Assembly (NCBI GenBank): GCA_947493145.1
Contig: CANLPZ010000001.1
Span: 1,013,501-1,077,500 of the forward strand
DNA length: 64,000 bases
Reading direction: 5' to 3'
From: an uncultured Paracoccaceae bacterium
Lineage (GTDB): Bacteria; Pseudomonadota; Alphaproteobacteria; Rhodobacterales; Rhodobacteraceae
Each line of letters begins with the position of its first letter. The first letter of the stretch is position 1. This document shows positions 9,431-17,697 of this stretch, piece after piece. A program made the translations under genes and the position numbers. The notes under the pieces are model-generated. The model saw nothing but the letters and a program-made list of their open reading frames with translations, did not search any database and was not told the DNA's origin.

Positions 9431-9911
9431 ATTGATATTGATGCGTCACGCAAAATCAGACTGGAAGGACGCGAATTTATCTGACCACGATCGGCTATTA
9501 AATACACGCGGACGGCATGACGCGCCGAAAATCGGTCACTGGTTGGCGAATCGCGGCCATGTCCCGCAGGTGATTCTATGCTCAACAGCGCGGCGAACGG
9601 TTGAAACCTACGAACGAACGGGTATCAAAACGCAGGTTCAATTTCACCAATCCCTGTACCATTCACACGCAGAAACGATGATGGAGATTCTGCAATCGTC
9701 ATTGTCGTCAGACGTAATGATTATCGCGCATAATCCTGGGATTGCGCAGTTTGCCGAGCAGATAGTCGCAGAGCCTCCGGATCATTTGCGTTTTTTTGAC
9801 TTCCCGACAGCCGCGACCTTGGTTGTGACTTTTGATGTAAAAAAATGGAAAGAAGTTTTTTGGAAACAAGGCGTTGCCATAGATTTCACTGTTCCCAAAG
9901 ACTTAGATTAA
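9420..9911 (+). CDS. SixA-like histidine phosphatase family protein
   Basis: 163-residue member of the branch-1 histidine phosphatase (phosphoglycerate mutase-like) superfamily. The catalytic RHAKSDW motif is at residues 8-14, a second arginine lies in CSTARRTVET, and the second catalytic histidine in AHNPGIAQF. The closest named relative is SixA, which dephosphorylates phosphohistidine on signalling or phosphotransfer proteins; the true substrate here is unknown. It overlaps the ferredoxin-like gene by 11 bases in another frame and ends the plus-strand run, facing the aap operon. Confidence 0.86.
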   Translation: MALKLILMRHAKSDWKDANLSDHDRLLNTRGRHDAPKIGHWLANRGHVPQVILCSTARRTVETYERTGIKTQVQFHQSLYHSHAETMMEILQSSLSSDVMIIAHNPGIAQFAEQIVAEPPDHLRFFDFPTAATLVVTFDVKKWKEVFWKQGVAIDFTVPKDLD

Positions 9912-9936
9912 TCCAAGGTCGCAGTCCAAAAATGAC

Positions 9937-9968
9937 GAAAGGGCGCCTCCTCCCAAAAGCGCCCTTTC
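9937..9968 (-). terminator. Intrinsic terminator of the aap operon
   Basis: Perfect 10-bp stem GAAAGGGCGC / GCGCCCTTTC with a 12-base loop. Read on the minus strand it is followed within a few bases by a T run (plus-strand A run at 9928-9932), placing it downstream of aapP. A second, imperfect GC-rich hairpin sits between it and the aapP stop (9972-10009). Confidence 0.75.
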
Positions 9969-10006
9969 AGTGATCCGTCGGCGTCCCCGAAAACGGGGGC
10001 GTCGGA

Positions 10007-10771
10007 TCAGTGTCCTAAGATTTGGCTTAGGAACAATTGCGTGCGTTCGCTCTTTGGGTTGTTAAAGAACTCTTCAGGTTCGTTCTGTTCAACGATTTGA
10101 CCTGCGTCCATAAAGATAACCCGGTTTGCGACCTGACGAGCAAAACCCATTTCATGTGTCACACACAACATGGTCATGCCTTCTTCTGCAAGCTCAATCA
10201 TCGTATCCAGAACTTCTTTGATCATTTCTGGATCCAAAGCAGAGGTCGGTTCGTCGAACAACATGATGCGCGGCTTCATACAAAGGGATCGCGCGATCGC
10301 CACACGTTGCTGCTGACCACCCGACAATTGACCTGGATATTTGTTGGCCTGATCTGGGATCTTCACTTTTTCAAGGAAGTGCATCGCTGTTTCTTCGGCT
10401 TCTTTTTTCGGAATCTTACGAACCCAAATCGGTGCCAAAGTACAGTTTTCAAGAATGGTCAAATGCGGGAACAGGTTAAAGTGTTGGAAACACATGCCCA
10501 CTTCTGATCGGATCTTGTCGATGTTTTTCAAGTCCGATGACAAAAGCGTGCCGTCGACCTCGATCGAACCGGCTTGGTGCTCTTCCAATGCATTGATGCA
10601 ACGGATGAGTGTTGATTTACCAGAACCCGACGGGCCGCAGATAACGATACGTTCCCCACGGTTCACCGTTAGATCAATATCGCGCAATACGTGGAAAGTT
10701 CCGTACCACTTGTTCATGTTTTGAATTGTGATCGCGACTTCGTCGGATACTTTCATTTGAGCTTCAGCCAT
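10007..10771 (-). CDS. aapP: General L-amino acid ABC transporter ATP-binding protein
   Basis: ATPase subunit (254 aa) of the AapJQMP uptake system for many L-amino acids. Walker [10 protein letters not shown] (near residue 46), Q-loop [12 protein letters not shown] signature [15 protein letters not shown], Walker [14 protein letters not shown] and the switch histidine in VTHEMGF are all intact. It is the last gene of the minus-strand aapJ-aapQ-aapM-aapP set, 15 bases after aapM, and is followed by a clear terminator. Confidence 0.95.
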   Translation of the reverse strand: MAEAQMKVSDEVAITIQNMNKWYGTFHVLRDIDLTVNRGERIVICGPSGSGKSTLIRCINALEEHQAGSIEVDGTLLSSDLKNIDKIRSEVGMCFQHFNLFPHLTILENCTLAPIWVRKIPKKEAEETAMHFLEKVKIPDQANKYPGQLSGGQQQRVAIARSLCMKPRIMLFDEPTSALDPEMIKEVLDTMIELAEEGMTMLCVTHEMGFARQVANRVIFMDAGQIVEQNEPEEFFNNPKSERTQLFLSQILGH

Positions 10772-10786
10772 ATCTAAAGCCTCCTC

Positions 10787-12085
10787 TTAACGGTGTCCGG
10801 TTGCGAGCTGACGCTCCAACCATTGTGAGTATTGTGAGATGCCGTAGCAAACGATGAAGAACAAAACTGATGCAGCGAGCCAAAGCTCCCAGTACACACC
10901 GTTCCATTCTGTCGATGCAAGGATTGGTCCGCGGATCATGCCAACCAGATCGAACATCGAAATAACCGAAACCAATGTGGTATCTTTGAACAGACCTACG
11001 GCCACGTTCACGATACCTGGGATCGAGATTTTCAATGCTTGCGGTAGAATGATCAGACGCATCGCTTGGGCATAATCAAGCCCAAGACTGTCCGCCGCTT
11101 CGTATTGTCCTTTTGGCAACGCAGCCAAACCGCCACGGATCACCTCAGCGATATAGGCCGACGAGAACAGCGTGATCATGATCACCACGCGTAGGAACAA
11201 GTCAACGGTTGCTTCTGGTGGGAAGAAATACGCCAACATTACCGACGCCACGAACAACAATGTGATCAACGGCACGCCACGGATGAACTCGATAAAGATC
11301 ACGCAGACGTATTTGATAAACGGCATGCTCGACTGACGACCCAGCGCCAGCGCGATCCCGATAGGCAGAGATAGCGACACACAGGTCACGCCCAGCATCA
11401 GGTTCAACATAAAGCCGCCAAGATCACGCGACGGGACAGATTGCATTGGGCCGTCTGTGATTGTTCCATCCGGCAAAATCGATCCACCGATCGTCCAGAT
11501 CAAAAAGGCTGCAATAATCCCACCAAAGAAACCCATCGCAAAGTTGTTGGTGACAAAACGGGAATAAACAACATACCCGCCTGCAACACCCGCCAACGCC
11601 AACAAAGGTGTTAGGATCGAACCGCCCCAAATTAACCAGTACGCAATGAACGGGAACAACGCTGTTACGATCAAAAGCTTACGCGGCAGTTTGAAAAACA
11701 ACACAGGTGCGGCTGCGAGCAAAAAGATCACAAATGCCAAAGTTGGTCGCCAATACAGTTCTGGTGGATATTTAAACCCAAATAGCAATTGGTTCCATCG
11801 CTCGGACAAGACTGAGAAACAGCCGCCTGTCGTACCTTGCAGTATTTCACGACATTCAGCCAAGCTTTGCGAATTCCAGATACCGTTGGCAAACCATGGG
11901 AACGCGCCTGTAATGATCTTAAAGATCACATAGGCCGCGACGATGGTTAGAACTGTGTTTACCGGAGTCGAAAACAAGTTTTCGCGCATCCATTTTACCG
12001 GACCAGCCGCATTTGCGGGCGGTGGGCTTGCCGGAACTTCTTCGGTCCGGACGAAAGCAACGGAATTGGTAGATTGATCAGCCAT
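10787..12085 (-). CDS. aapM: General L-amino acid ABC transporter permease
   Basis: 432-residue inner-membrane permease. The N-terminal 200 residues hold extra hydrophobic segments, and the C-terminal half is the HisM-type permease domain with the EAA motif region (EVIRGGLAALPKGQYEAADSLGL). Long AapQ/AapM subunits of this kind are a hallmark of the Aap/Bzt family compared with ordinary polar amino-acid permeases of about 230 residues. It lies 2 bases after aapQ and 15 before aapP. Confidence 0.93.
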   Translation of the reverse strand: MADQSTNSVAFVRTEEVPASPPPANAAGPVKWMRENLFSTPVNTVLTIVAAYVIFKIITGAFPWFANGIWNSQSLAECREILQGTTGGCFSVLSERWNQLLFGFKYPPELYWRPTLAFVIFLLAAAPVLFFKLPRKLLIVTALFPFIAYWLIWGGSILTPLLALAGVAGGYVVYSRFVTNNFAMGFFGGIIAAFLIWTIGGSILPDGTITDGPMQSVPSRDLGGFMLNLMLGVTCVSLSLPIGIALALGRQSSMPFIKYVCVIFIEFIRGVPLITLLFVASVMLAYFFPPEATVDLFLRVVIMITLFSSAYIAEVIRGGLAALPKGQYEAADSLGLDYAQAMRLIILPQALKISIPGIVNVAVGLFKDTTLVSVISMFDLVGMIRGPILASTEWNGVYWELWLAASVLFFIVCYGISQYSQWLERQLATGHR

Positions 12086-12087
12086 GA

Positions 12088-13302
12088 TTACCGCTCCTTC
12101 AACTTAATTGCATTGTTATAGATGTTAATAACGAACGAGATGGTCAAAGAGATCACCAAATAGAACAACATCAACAGAACCACACATTCGATCGCACGCC
12201 CTGTTTGGTTCAAGGTGATACCACCCAACGTCGCAGTCACATCAGCGTAGCCCACCAAGATCGCCAAGGACGAGTTTTTGGTGATGTTCAAATAGTTTGA
12301 AATCAACGGTGGAATAATTACACGCAACGCCTGAGGCAGAACCACAAGGCTCATGATACGGCCAGAGCGAAGCCCCAACGCGCCCGCAGCCTCTGTCTGG
12401 CCTTTGCTAACCGCTTGGATACCCGCGCGAACGTTTTCCGCGATAAAGGCGCCAGTGTAGATAGAAAGCGCAAACCAAATTGCGATCAGCGGTCCGCCAA
12501 CTTTGATACCACCGGCAAAGTTAAATCCTTTCAGCTCTGGGTATTCCAAACCAATGGGCGAGCCCATGATGAAGAACATCAAAATCGCTGGAAGAAAGAA
12601 AATCGCGACACTTGGCCAAAACATTGGCAGCAAACGTCCAGTTGCATACAACAAGTTTGTTGCATAGCGGCGATACGCAAACATCGCGACGATTGACGCG
12701 ATGAACGTCGCGACAACAACCATCGATCCCGGTCCCCAAATAGGTGCAGGAATGTACACACCGCGATTGGTGAACGCGAACGCGTCGAACAGCATGCTCG
12801 ACGTTGCATTGTCACCACGGAATGCCCGTGGCCCCGGAAGAACGGCGGTCATGATCGTGAAAATGATGATGATCCAGATCAGCACCGGAATGTTGCGGAA
12901 AATTTCCACATAGATCGACATCAACTTGCGGACGAGCCAGTTGTTCGACAGGCGCAAAACACCCGCTAAAACACCGAAAATCGTTGCTGTGACACAAGCC
13001 AGAAAGGCAACCAGAAGCGTGTTCAAGATACCGACAAACGCGGCGCGTAGATTGCTTGATTGGCTGGTATATTCGATTAAGCGCTGGTTGATATCGTAAC
13101 CAGCAGGTGTGCCCAAGAAACTGAAATCAATATTCAATCCCAGCGCGGTTAAATTTCGAACAAGGTTGTTCGCCAGATATCCAATGGACAACGCCAAAAG
13201 GATAAAGGCAATGGCTTGTAGCGTAAGAGACCTATAGCGCGTATCGCTCAACAGCATTCCCAGCCGGAACGACTCACGTGGTGGGTCGGTCATTATAGTC
13301 AT
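12088..13302 (-). CDS. aapQ: General L-amino acid ABC transporter permease
   Basis: Permease partner of AapM, 404 residues from MTIMTDPPRES. Hydrophobic segments span the whole length; the loop with the EAA-like motif is ENVRAGIQAVSKGQTEAAGALGL (given in part: GIQAVSKGQTEAAGALGL). An upstream in-frame Met at 13323 would add seven residues, but AGGGAA sits just upstream of 13302, so I prefer that start; a third Met is at 13293. The gene follows aapJ after a hairpin that probably lowers permease expression relative to the binding protein. Confidence 0.92.
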   Translation of the reverse strand: MTIMTDPPRESFRLGMLLSDTRYRSLTLQAIAFILLALSIGYLANNLVRNLTALGLNIDFSFLGTPAGYDINQRLIEYTSQSSNLRAAFVGILNTLLVAFLACVTATIFGVLAGVLRLSNNWLVRKLMSIYVEIFRNIPVLIWIIIIFTIMTAVLPGPRAFRGDNATSSMLFDAFAFTNRGVYIPAPIWGPGSMVVVATFIASIVAMFAYRRYATNLLYATGRLLPMFWPSVAIFFLPAILMFFIMGSPIGLEYPELKGFNFAGGIKVGGPLIAIWFALSIYTGAFIAENVRAGIQAVSKGQTEAAGALGLRSGRIMSLVVLPQALRVIIPPLISNYLNITKNSSLAILVGYADVTATLGGITLNQTGRAIECVVLLMLFYLVISLTISFVINIYNNAIKLKER

Positions 13303-13402
13303 GATGTGACTTCCCTGGATCAAGCTGAACTTCTAACGGTGGATTTATCCACTCTTCAGTTGGTTCAGTGTGTCTTTGATTTTTTTGGAACTTAAAAAGG
13401 AA

Positions 13403-13426
13403 AAGGGCGCGATTTTTCGCGCCCTT
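13403..13426 (-). terminator. Terminator-like hairpin between aapJ and aapQ
   Basis: Ten-base perfect inverted repeat AAGGGCGCGA / TCGCGCCCTT with a 4-base loop; on the minus strand it is followed by TTCCTTTTTAAG. It sits just after the aapJ stop and before aapQ. In binding-protein transporters such hairpins stabilise or partially terminate the message so that the binding protein is made in excess. Confidence 0.75.
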
Positions 13427-13437
13427 GACCGATTAGT

Positions 13438-14457
13438 TTAACGGAATGGAGGTGAGTAGATCAAACCGCCATCTGTCCACTGAGCGTTTAGACCACGAGC
13501 AAGACCGATTGGTGTGTTTTCACCAATGTTCTTTTCGAAGATCTCGCCGTAGTTACCGCCAGCTTCGATTGCACGTTTCGCCCACTGAGCGTCCAAGCCA
13601 AGCATCTCGCCCAAAGTACCTTCTGTACCTAGTAGACGGTTGATCTCTGGGTTGTTGCCAGCTTCCATTGACGCTTCTTTGATGTTCGCAGATGTCACGC
13701 CAAGCTCTTCGGCTGTGATAAGTGCATTCAAAGTCCAGCGAACAATGTCACCCCACTCGTTGTCGCCGTGACGTACTAGTGGGCCTAGAGGCTCTTTAGA
13801 TACGATTTCTGGCAACAAAACGTGTGCTGATGGATCTTCGAATGTCGCACGTGTCGCCGCTAGGCCAGATGCGTCAGTTGTGAAGACGTCACATGCACCA
13901 GCAAGGTACTGTTGCTGTGCTTCAGCGTTTGTTTCGATTGGAACAGGCTCATAAGAGATGTTGTTTGAACGGAAGAAGTCCGCCAAGTTCAGCTCTGTTG
14001 TTGTACCTGTTTGGATACATACTGTTGCGCCGTCTAGATCTTTGGCTGAAGAAACACCAAGGTCTTTCGGAGCCATGAAGCCCTGACCATCATAGTAGTT
14101 CACACCAACGAATGTGAATTTTAGGTCAACGTCACGTGAGAATGTCCATGTTGTGTTACGAGCCAACATGTCGATTTCGCCAGATGCAAGTGCAGTAAAG
14201 CGTGTTTTACCTGTTGTTGGAACGAATTCCACAGCAGATGAATCACCCAATACAGCCGCTGCAACAGCGCGACATACAGATACGTCGAAACCGTTCCATT
14301 CGCCGTTCGCGTCTGGAGCCGCGAATCCAACTAGACCAGTGGTAACACCACAGTTCAGCTTGCCGCGTGCTTTAACGTCGTCCAACGTTCCAGCAGCAGC
14401 AGCACCAGCCGCAAGGCCAGCAACTGTTAGTGCACCCAAAAATACGGATTTTTTCAT
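13438..14457 (-). CDS. aapJ: General L-amino acid ABC transporter periplasmic binding protein
   Basis: Periplasmic type-3 solute-binding protein, 339 residues with a classic signal peptide (MKKSVFLGALTVAGLAAGA, cleavage near the AAA-G site). Typical family features follow: RGKLNCGVTTGLVGFA, GEWNGFDVSVCRAVAAAVLG and EIDMLARNTTWTFSRD. It captures L-amino acids for AapQMP. First gene of the operon; about 430 bases of non-coding sequence lie upstream. Confidence 0.95.
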   Translation of the reverse strand: MKKSVFLGALTVAGLAAGAAAAGTLDDVKARGKLNCGVTTGLVGFAAPDANGEWNGFDVSVCRAVAAAVLGDSSAVEFVPTTGKTRFTALASGEIDMLARNTTWTFSRDVDLKFTFVGVNYYDGQGFMAPKDLGVSSAKDLDGATVCIQTGTTTELNLADFFRSNNISYEPVPIETNAEAQQQYLAGACDVFTTDASGLAATRATFEDPSAHVLLPEIVSKEPLGPLVRHGDNEWGDIVRWTLNALITAEELGVTSANIKEASMEAGNNPEINRLLGTEGTLGEMLGLDAQWAKRAIEAGGNYGEIFEKNIGENTPIGLARGLNAQWTDGGLIYSPPFR

Positions 14458-14888
14458 TTTTACCTCTTCCTGATTGTCTGCCTCATTGGGCAGTACGCGG
14501 CTATCTCCCGAGGCCGCGATTGAGATGGAGCACGTCGCCGTGCGCCCGTCGACAATTTACCAACCTCTGATTTTGGTCAAGTCAAAACCGAAAACCGCCT
14601 GATTTCGTGAAAAATTCTCAAAATAGGTAAGTAATGGTGACTTACATCAATCATTCCCAAAACATGTTAGCGCTATGTCAGTGATCTTTACCTAAATTTC
14701 ACTCGGCTTGCATTTCCACCCAAACCCATATGTATGTTGGATTTTTTACCAAACACTAAATATTGAACATTTGGTAAATTATGAAAATTCGCAAATCGGA
14801 ATATAGGTCACAATAGCTGTCGTAATGCATTTCCTTCATCACCGATGACTTAACGCGATTTACGTTTTAAGATCGATTTTTTTCTGTT
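14458..14888. other. 431-base non-coding interval upstream of aapJ
   Basis: No credible gene. The part next to aapJ must hold its promoter and leader. The AT-rich distal half contains a perfect inverted repeat, TTTACCAAA at 14745-14753 and TTTGGTAAA at 14770-14778, with 16 bases between the arms. The repeat could be an operator or a hairpin of the aapJ promoter region; no regulator gene is adjacent to argue for either. Confidence 0.45.
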
Positions 14889-15602
14889 TCAGTGCTTACG
14901 ACTTAGGCGAACAAATTCAAAAGCGTGAAGAAATGCGCTTTTTTTGATCGCATCTGTTGATTCGGCTTCATCATCAACGCCCCATTGTTCGATCTGCCAC
15001 TCTTCCTCGATACGTGACAAAGCCCATGCTTGTTCTGGCAATACATGCGCTTTCATCACGGCACACGCCAAAATATACGATCCGCTGAGGCTGACCAAAT
15101 CGTAAAAGCCCGTCATTTCAAAAGGAGACAAGTCAAAGGCAAACTTTTGTAGTTTTGCGACCTCTTCAGCATCTTGTGCAACATGCATTATACCAGAACC
15201 GACACTTAACGATGCACCAAATTGCCCATTCGCCCATTCCAAAAACGGATCCCACTGTTCAGCTTGCCGTTCCACCAGTTCCTTGGGTGCATCTGCGCGG
15301 TAACACAACAATTCGGTTGCCGCATAGTCGGCTATCAAATTTGCAACCTCGGTAAACTGAACGGCCACACGATCCAAAGCGGAGTTGGCAGACCGTGTAA
15401 ACGGCATAGTTTCGGGGTTCACTGTTTCATCCTGCGCCTGCCATTCGGCTGCAATAGCGTCCGCAAGTCCACGTGTCGGAACAATCAACGGTGTTTTCGC
15501 CGGTGTTTTCACGCCGCGTCCATCAAGCTTTACAGCAAAGCCAGTATCTGAAAGCTCAACAGTGGCGTTTTCCCAAAACCGTTTTGCGGCCCAAGCGTTC
15601 AT
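14889..15602 (-). CDS. ATP12 family F1-ATPase assembly chaperone
   Basis: 237-residue protein related to mitochondrial Atp12, which binds the F1 alpha subunit before it joins beta. Recognised from the N-terminal pattern KRFWENATVELSDTGFAV and LDGRGVKTPAKTPLIVP, the conserved AEWQAQDETVNPETMPFTR block, and the YRADAPKELVERQ and WDPFLEW stretches. Bacterial members are largely alphaproteobacterial. Its start overlaps the stop of the HAD hydrolase gene by 4 bases, so it is downstream in the same minus-strand operon. Confidence 0.9.
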   Translation of the reverse strand: MNAWAAKRFWENATVELSDTGFAVKLDGRGVKTPAKTPLIVPTRGLADAIAAEWQAQDETVNPETMPFTRSANSALDRVAVQFTEVANLIADYAATELLCYRADAPKELVERQAEQWDPFLEWANGQFGASLSVGSGIMHVAQDAEEVAKLQKFAFDLSPFEMTGFYDLVSLSGSYILACAVMKAHVLPEQAWALSRIEEEWQIEQWGVDDEAESTDAIKKSAFLHAFEFVRLSRKH

Positions 15603-16270
15603 TGCAACACCCTTTCAATTGCGTCAGGTAAATCCAAAAAGCTGCTGATTATTTCGTCGGCTCCGGACAGACGATCTACAGGATGGTAACCCCAATCCAC
15701 GCCAATCGTTCGAACGCCGGCGGCATTTCCCATGTCCATGTCAAAACTGGTGTCGCCAATCATAACCGCATTTCTGGGCTCAACACCCGTTTCTTTCAGA
15801 CACGCCAAAACCATCGACGGATCAGGTTTCGACGGATGGTGATCGGCAACCTGTTCGCTCACAAAAACACCCCGCAATTCATGAGCGTCCAGGAGTTTGT
15901 CCAAACCGCGTCGCGACTTACCCGTGGCAACAGCCAATAGATTTTCATCAATCGCGTTAAGCTGATCAAGAATTTGTCGCGCGTGCGGAAACATCGGTGA
16001 ACTTTGTGCCGCACCCACTTTGCCACGCAAAGCGACATAGGCATCTTTGTAATCGTCAGTTAGTTTCAATATTTGCCCGTGCGAAAGTGAAGGAACCAAC
16101 TTGGCAAAGGCCGTTTCCAACGACAGCCCCACAATCGACAGGATTTCTGTTTTTGATGGCGTCACCATATCCGATGAACGAAATGCCATTCCCATCGCCG
16201 CCAGAATATCCACCTGACTGTCGACCAATGTGCCATCAACATCGAAAATAATCAGACGAATATCTTGCAT
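15599..16270 (-). CDS. HAD-IA family hydrolase (phosphoglycolate phosphatase-like)
   Basis: Haloacid dehalogenase-type phosphatase of 223 residues. Motif I FDVDGTLVDS contains the nucleophile Asp, motif II is in AVATGKSRRGL, the conserved Lys in HPSKPDP, and motif IV in MIGDTSFDMDMG. A small helical cap lies between residues 15 and 85. The substrate is likely a small phosphorylated metabolite. It joins the upstream pseudouridine synthase gene by a TAATG junction and overlaps the ATP12 gene by 4 bases. Confidence 0.9.
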   Translation of the reverse strand: MQDIRLIIFDVDGTLVDSQVDILAAMGMAFRSSDMVTPSKTEILSIVGLSLETAFAKLVPSLSHGQILKLTDDYKDAYVALRGKVGAAQSSPMFPHARQILDQLNAIDENLLAVATGKSRRGLDKLLDAHELRGVFVSEQVADHHPSKPDPSMVLACLKETGVEPRNAVMIGDTSFDMDMGNAAGVRTIGVDWGYHPVDRLSGADEIISSFLDLPDAIERVLQ

Positions 16271-17313
16271 TACAGCATGTTCTCAAACGGATCGTCCATA
16301 ACATCCAGACCGTCCCAATGGACATAATCCCATGTTTGCAACATGTGTTCGGGCAACGGCGCCGTAAAATGCATCAAGGCTTTGCTCGTTGGGTGTTCGA
16401 TCTTTAGCGTGCGTGCGTGCAAGTGCAATTTATTGGAAATGTCACCACCAAGCTTAGCACCCCATCCTTCGCCTTCGTTCACCTGCGACGACCCACCGTA
16501 TTTTCCGTCACCGACAATCGGATGGCCCATCTCTGCCATATGTGCGCGCAATTGGTGTGTTCGGCCTGTCACGGGGATCAAGGCAACCCACGCGGCGCGT
16601 TTGCCCAGAGTTTGCAAAACCGCATAATCAGTATGAGCGCGTTTGGCGCCTTCGGTTTCTTCAACGTCTCGTGGGTGGACGCAGTACATTTTTTCGCCTT
16701 CACCCCCAGCTCCATGCCCACGCGCTTTGACCAGCCCATATTTGATCATACCCATGCGTGGTGATGGGACGCCTGCAACCGCGGCCCAATAAATTTTACG
16801 CGTGTCGCGGTGTTTAAAGGTCGCGGTCAGCCCTTTGGCGGCAATCCGATTGCGCGCCAGAACCAAAACGCCCGAGGTATCTTTATCCAATCGGTGCACA
16901 AGACGCGGTTTTTCGTCTAATTCGAATTTCAACGCCTCTGACAATCCGTCTACGTGTCGCGTTGTTTTGCTGCCGCCCTGAACAGCCAAACCTGCCGGTT
17001 TGTTTAATACGATCAAATCGTCGTCTTTATACATCACCGCCGCGCGGATCATCTTTGCGTCGCTGGGGGAAATGTCCAGTTTCGGTCCTGATGACACCTG
17101 CCCTGGTTCGGGCAGCGGCGGTACCTTGACCTCATCCCCTGCCATCACGCGGGTCGATGATTTCACGCGCCCGCCATTCACCCGCAAGTCACCTTTGCGG
17201 CACATCTTTTCGATCCGGCTTTGTGCCAAATGCGGAAACTGCCGGCGTAACCATCGATCTACACGTTGATCGCTGTCGGCCTCGGCCACTGTAATTCTTT
17301 GAACACCGCTCAT
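16270..17313 (-). CDS. RluA family 23S rRNA pseudouridine synthase
   Basis: Converts uridines in rRNA to pseudouridine. An N-terminal S4 RNA-binding domain (DQRVDRWLRRQFPHLAQSR, residues about 14-32 onward) is followed by the catalytic domain with the HRLDKDTSGVLVLAR motif holding the catalytic Asp. The length from MSGVQRITVAE is 347 residues; the S4 domain and sequence are closest to RluC/RluD types. The longer frame (13 residues more) is rejected because the ATG at 17313 forms a 4-base overlap with the crcB stop. Confidence 0.9.
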   Translation of the reverse strand: MSGVQRITVAEADSDQRVDRWLRRQFPHLAQSRIEKMCRKGDLRVNGGRVKSSTRVMAGDEVKVPPLPEPGQVSSGPKLDISPSDAKMIRAAVMYKDDDLIVLNKPAGLAVQGGSKTTRHVDGLSEALKFELDEKPRLVHRLDKDTSGVLVLARNRIAAKGLTATFKHRDTRKIYWAAVAGVPSPRMGMIKYGLVKARGHGAGGEGEKMYCVHPRDVEETEGAKRAHTDYAVLQTLGKRAAWVALIPVTGRTHQLRAHMAEMGHPIVGDGKYGGSSQVNEGEGWGAKLGGDISNKLHLHARTLKIEHPTSKALMHFTAPLPEHMLQTWDYVHWDGLDVMDDPFENML

Positions 17314-17666
17314 TGGGCCAAACTCCGTGCGATCAATATTCCGACGGCACATGCCGCAATAGACAATACAACAGACGCGATCACATAACCGCCTGCAAAT
17401 CCAAAACGTGACTGTTCAATCAGTCGAACAACATCCAGTGAAAAACTGGAAAACGTCGTGAAACCGCCAAGAACACCGATCAACAAAAAGGGCGTCAACG
17501 CGTGGTCTTTATTCGCAAATGACACCCAGACCAATCCAATCGCGAAAGAGCCTACAATGTTGACGCTTAGCGTTCCGATGGGAAAAGCAACCGCCAGTCC
17601 CACCAAGTAGCGCAGCACAGCACCCAATGCCCCGCCAAGAGCCACAAAAATCAACGTGTTCACCAT
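17310..17666 (-). CDS. crcB: Fluoride efflux channel CrcB/Fluc
   Basis: 118-residue small membrane protein with four hydrophobic helices. It shows the Fluc pattern GGALGAVLRYLVG, TLSVNIVGSFAIGL and GVLGGFTTFSSFS, the last containing the phenylalanine-lined fluoride path. It exports fluoride as a dual-topology dimer. The frame extends 21 residues upstream, but the Met of MVNTLIFVALGG is the natural start. No fluoride riboswitch was seen in the 30-base gap to rarA. It overlaps the following pseudouridine synthase gene by 4 bases. Confidence 0.93.
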   Translation of the reverse strand: MVNTLIFVALGGALGAVLRYLVGLAVAFPIGTLSVNIVGSFAIGLVWVSFANKDHALTPFLLIGVLGGFTTFSSFSLDVVRLIEQSRFGFAGGYVIASVVLSIAACAVGILIARSLAQ

Positions 17667-17697
17667 GTGCGGTGCTTCGCCTGAATGGCCGACAGAG

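Noticed and set aside
9972..10009. Second GC-rich hairpin after aapP as a separate terminator
   Set aside because: Imperfect pairing and no T run; noted only as accompanying the better terminator at 9937-9968.
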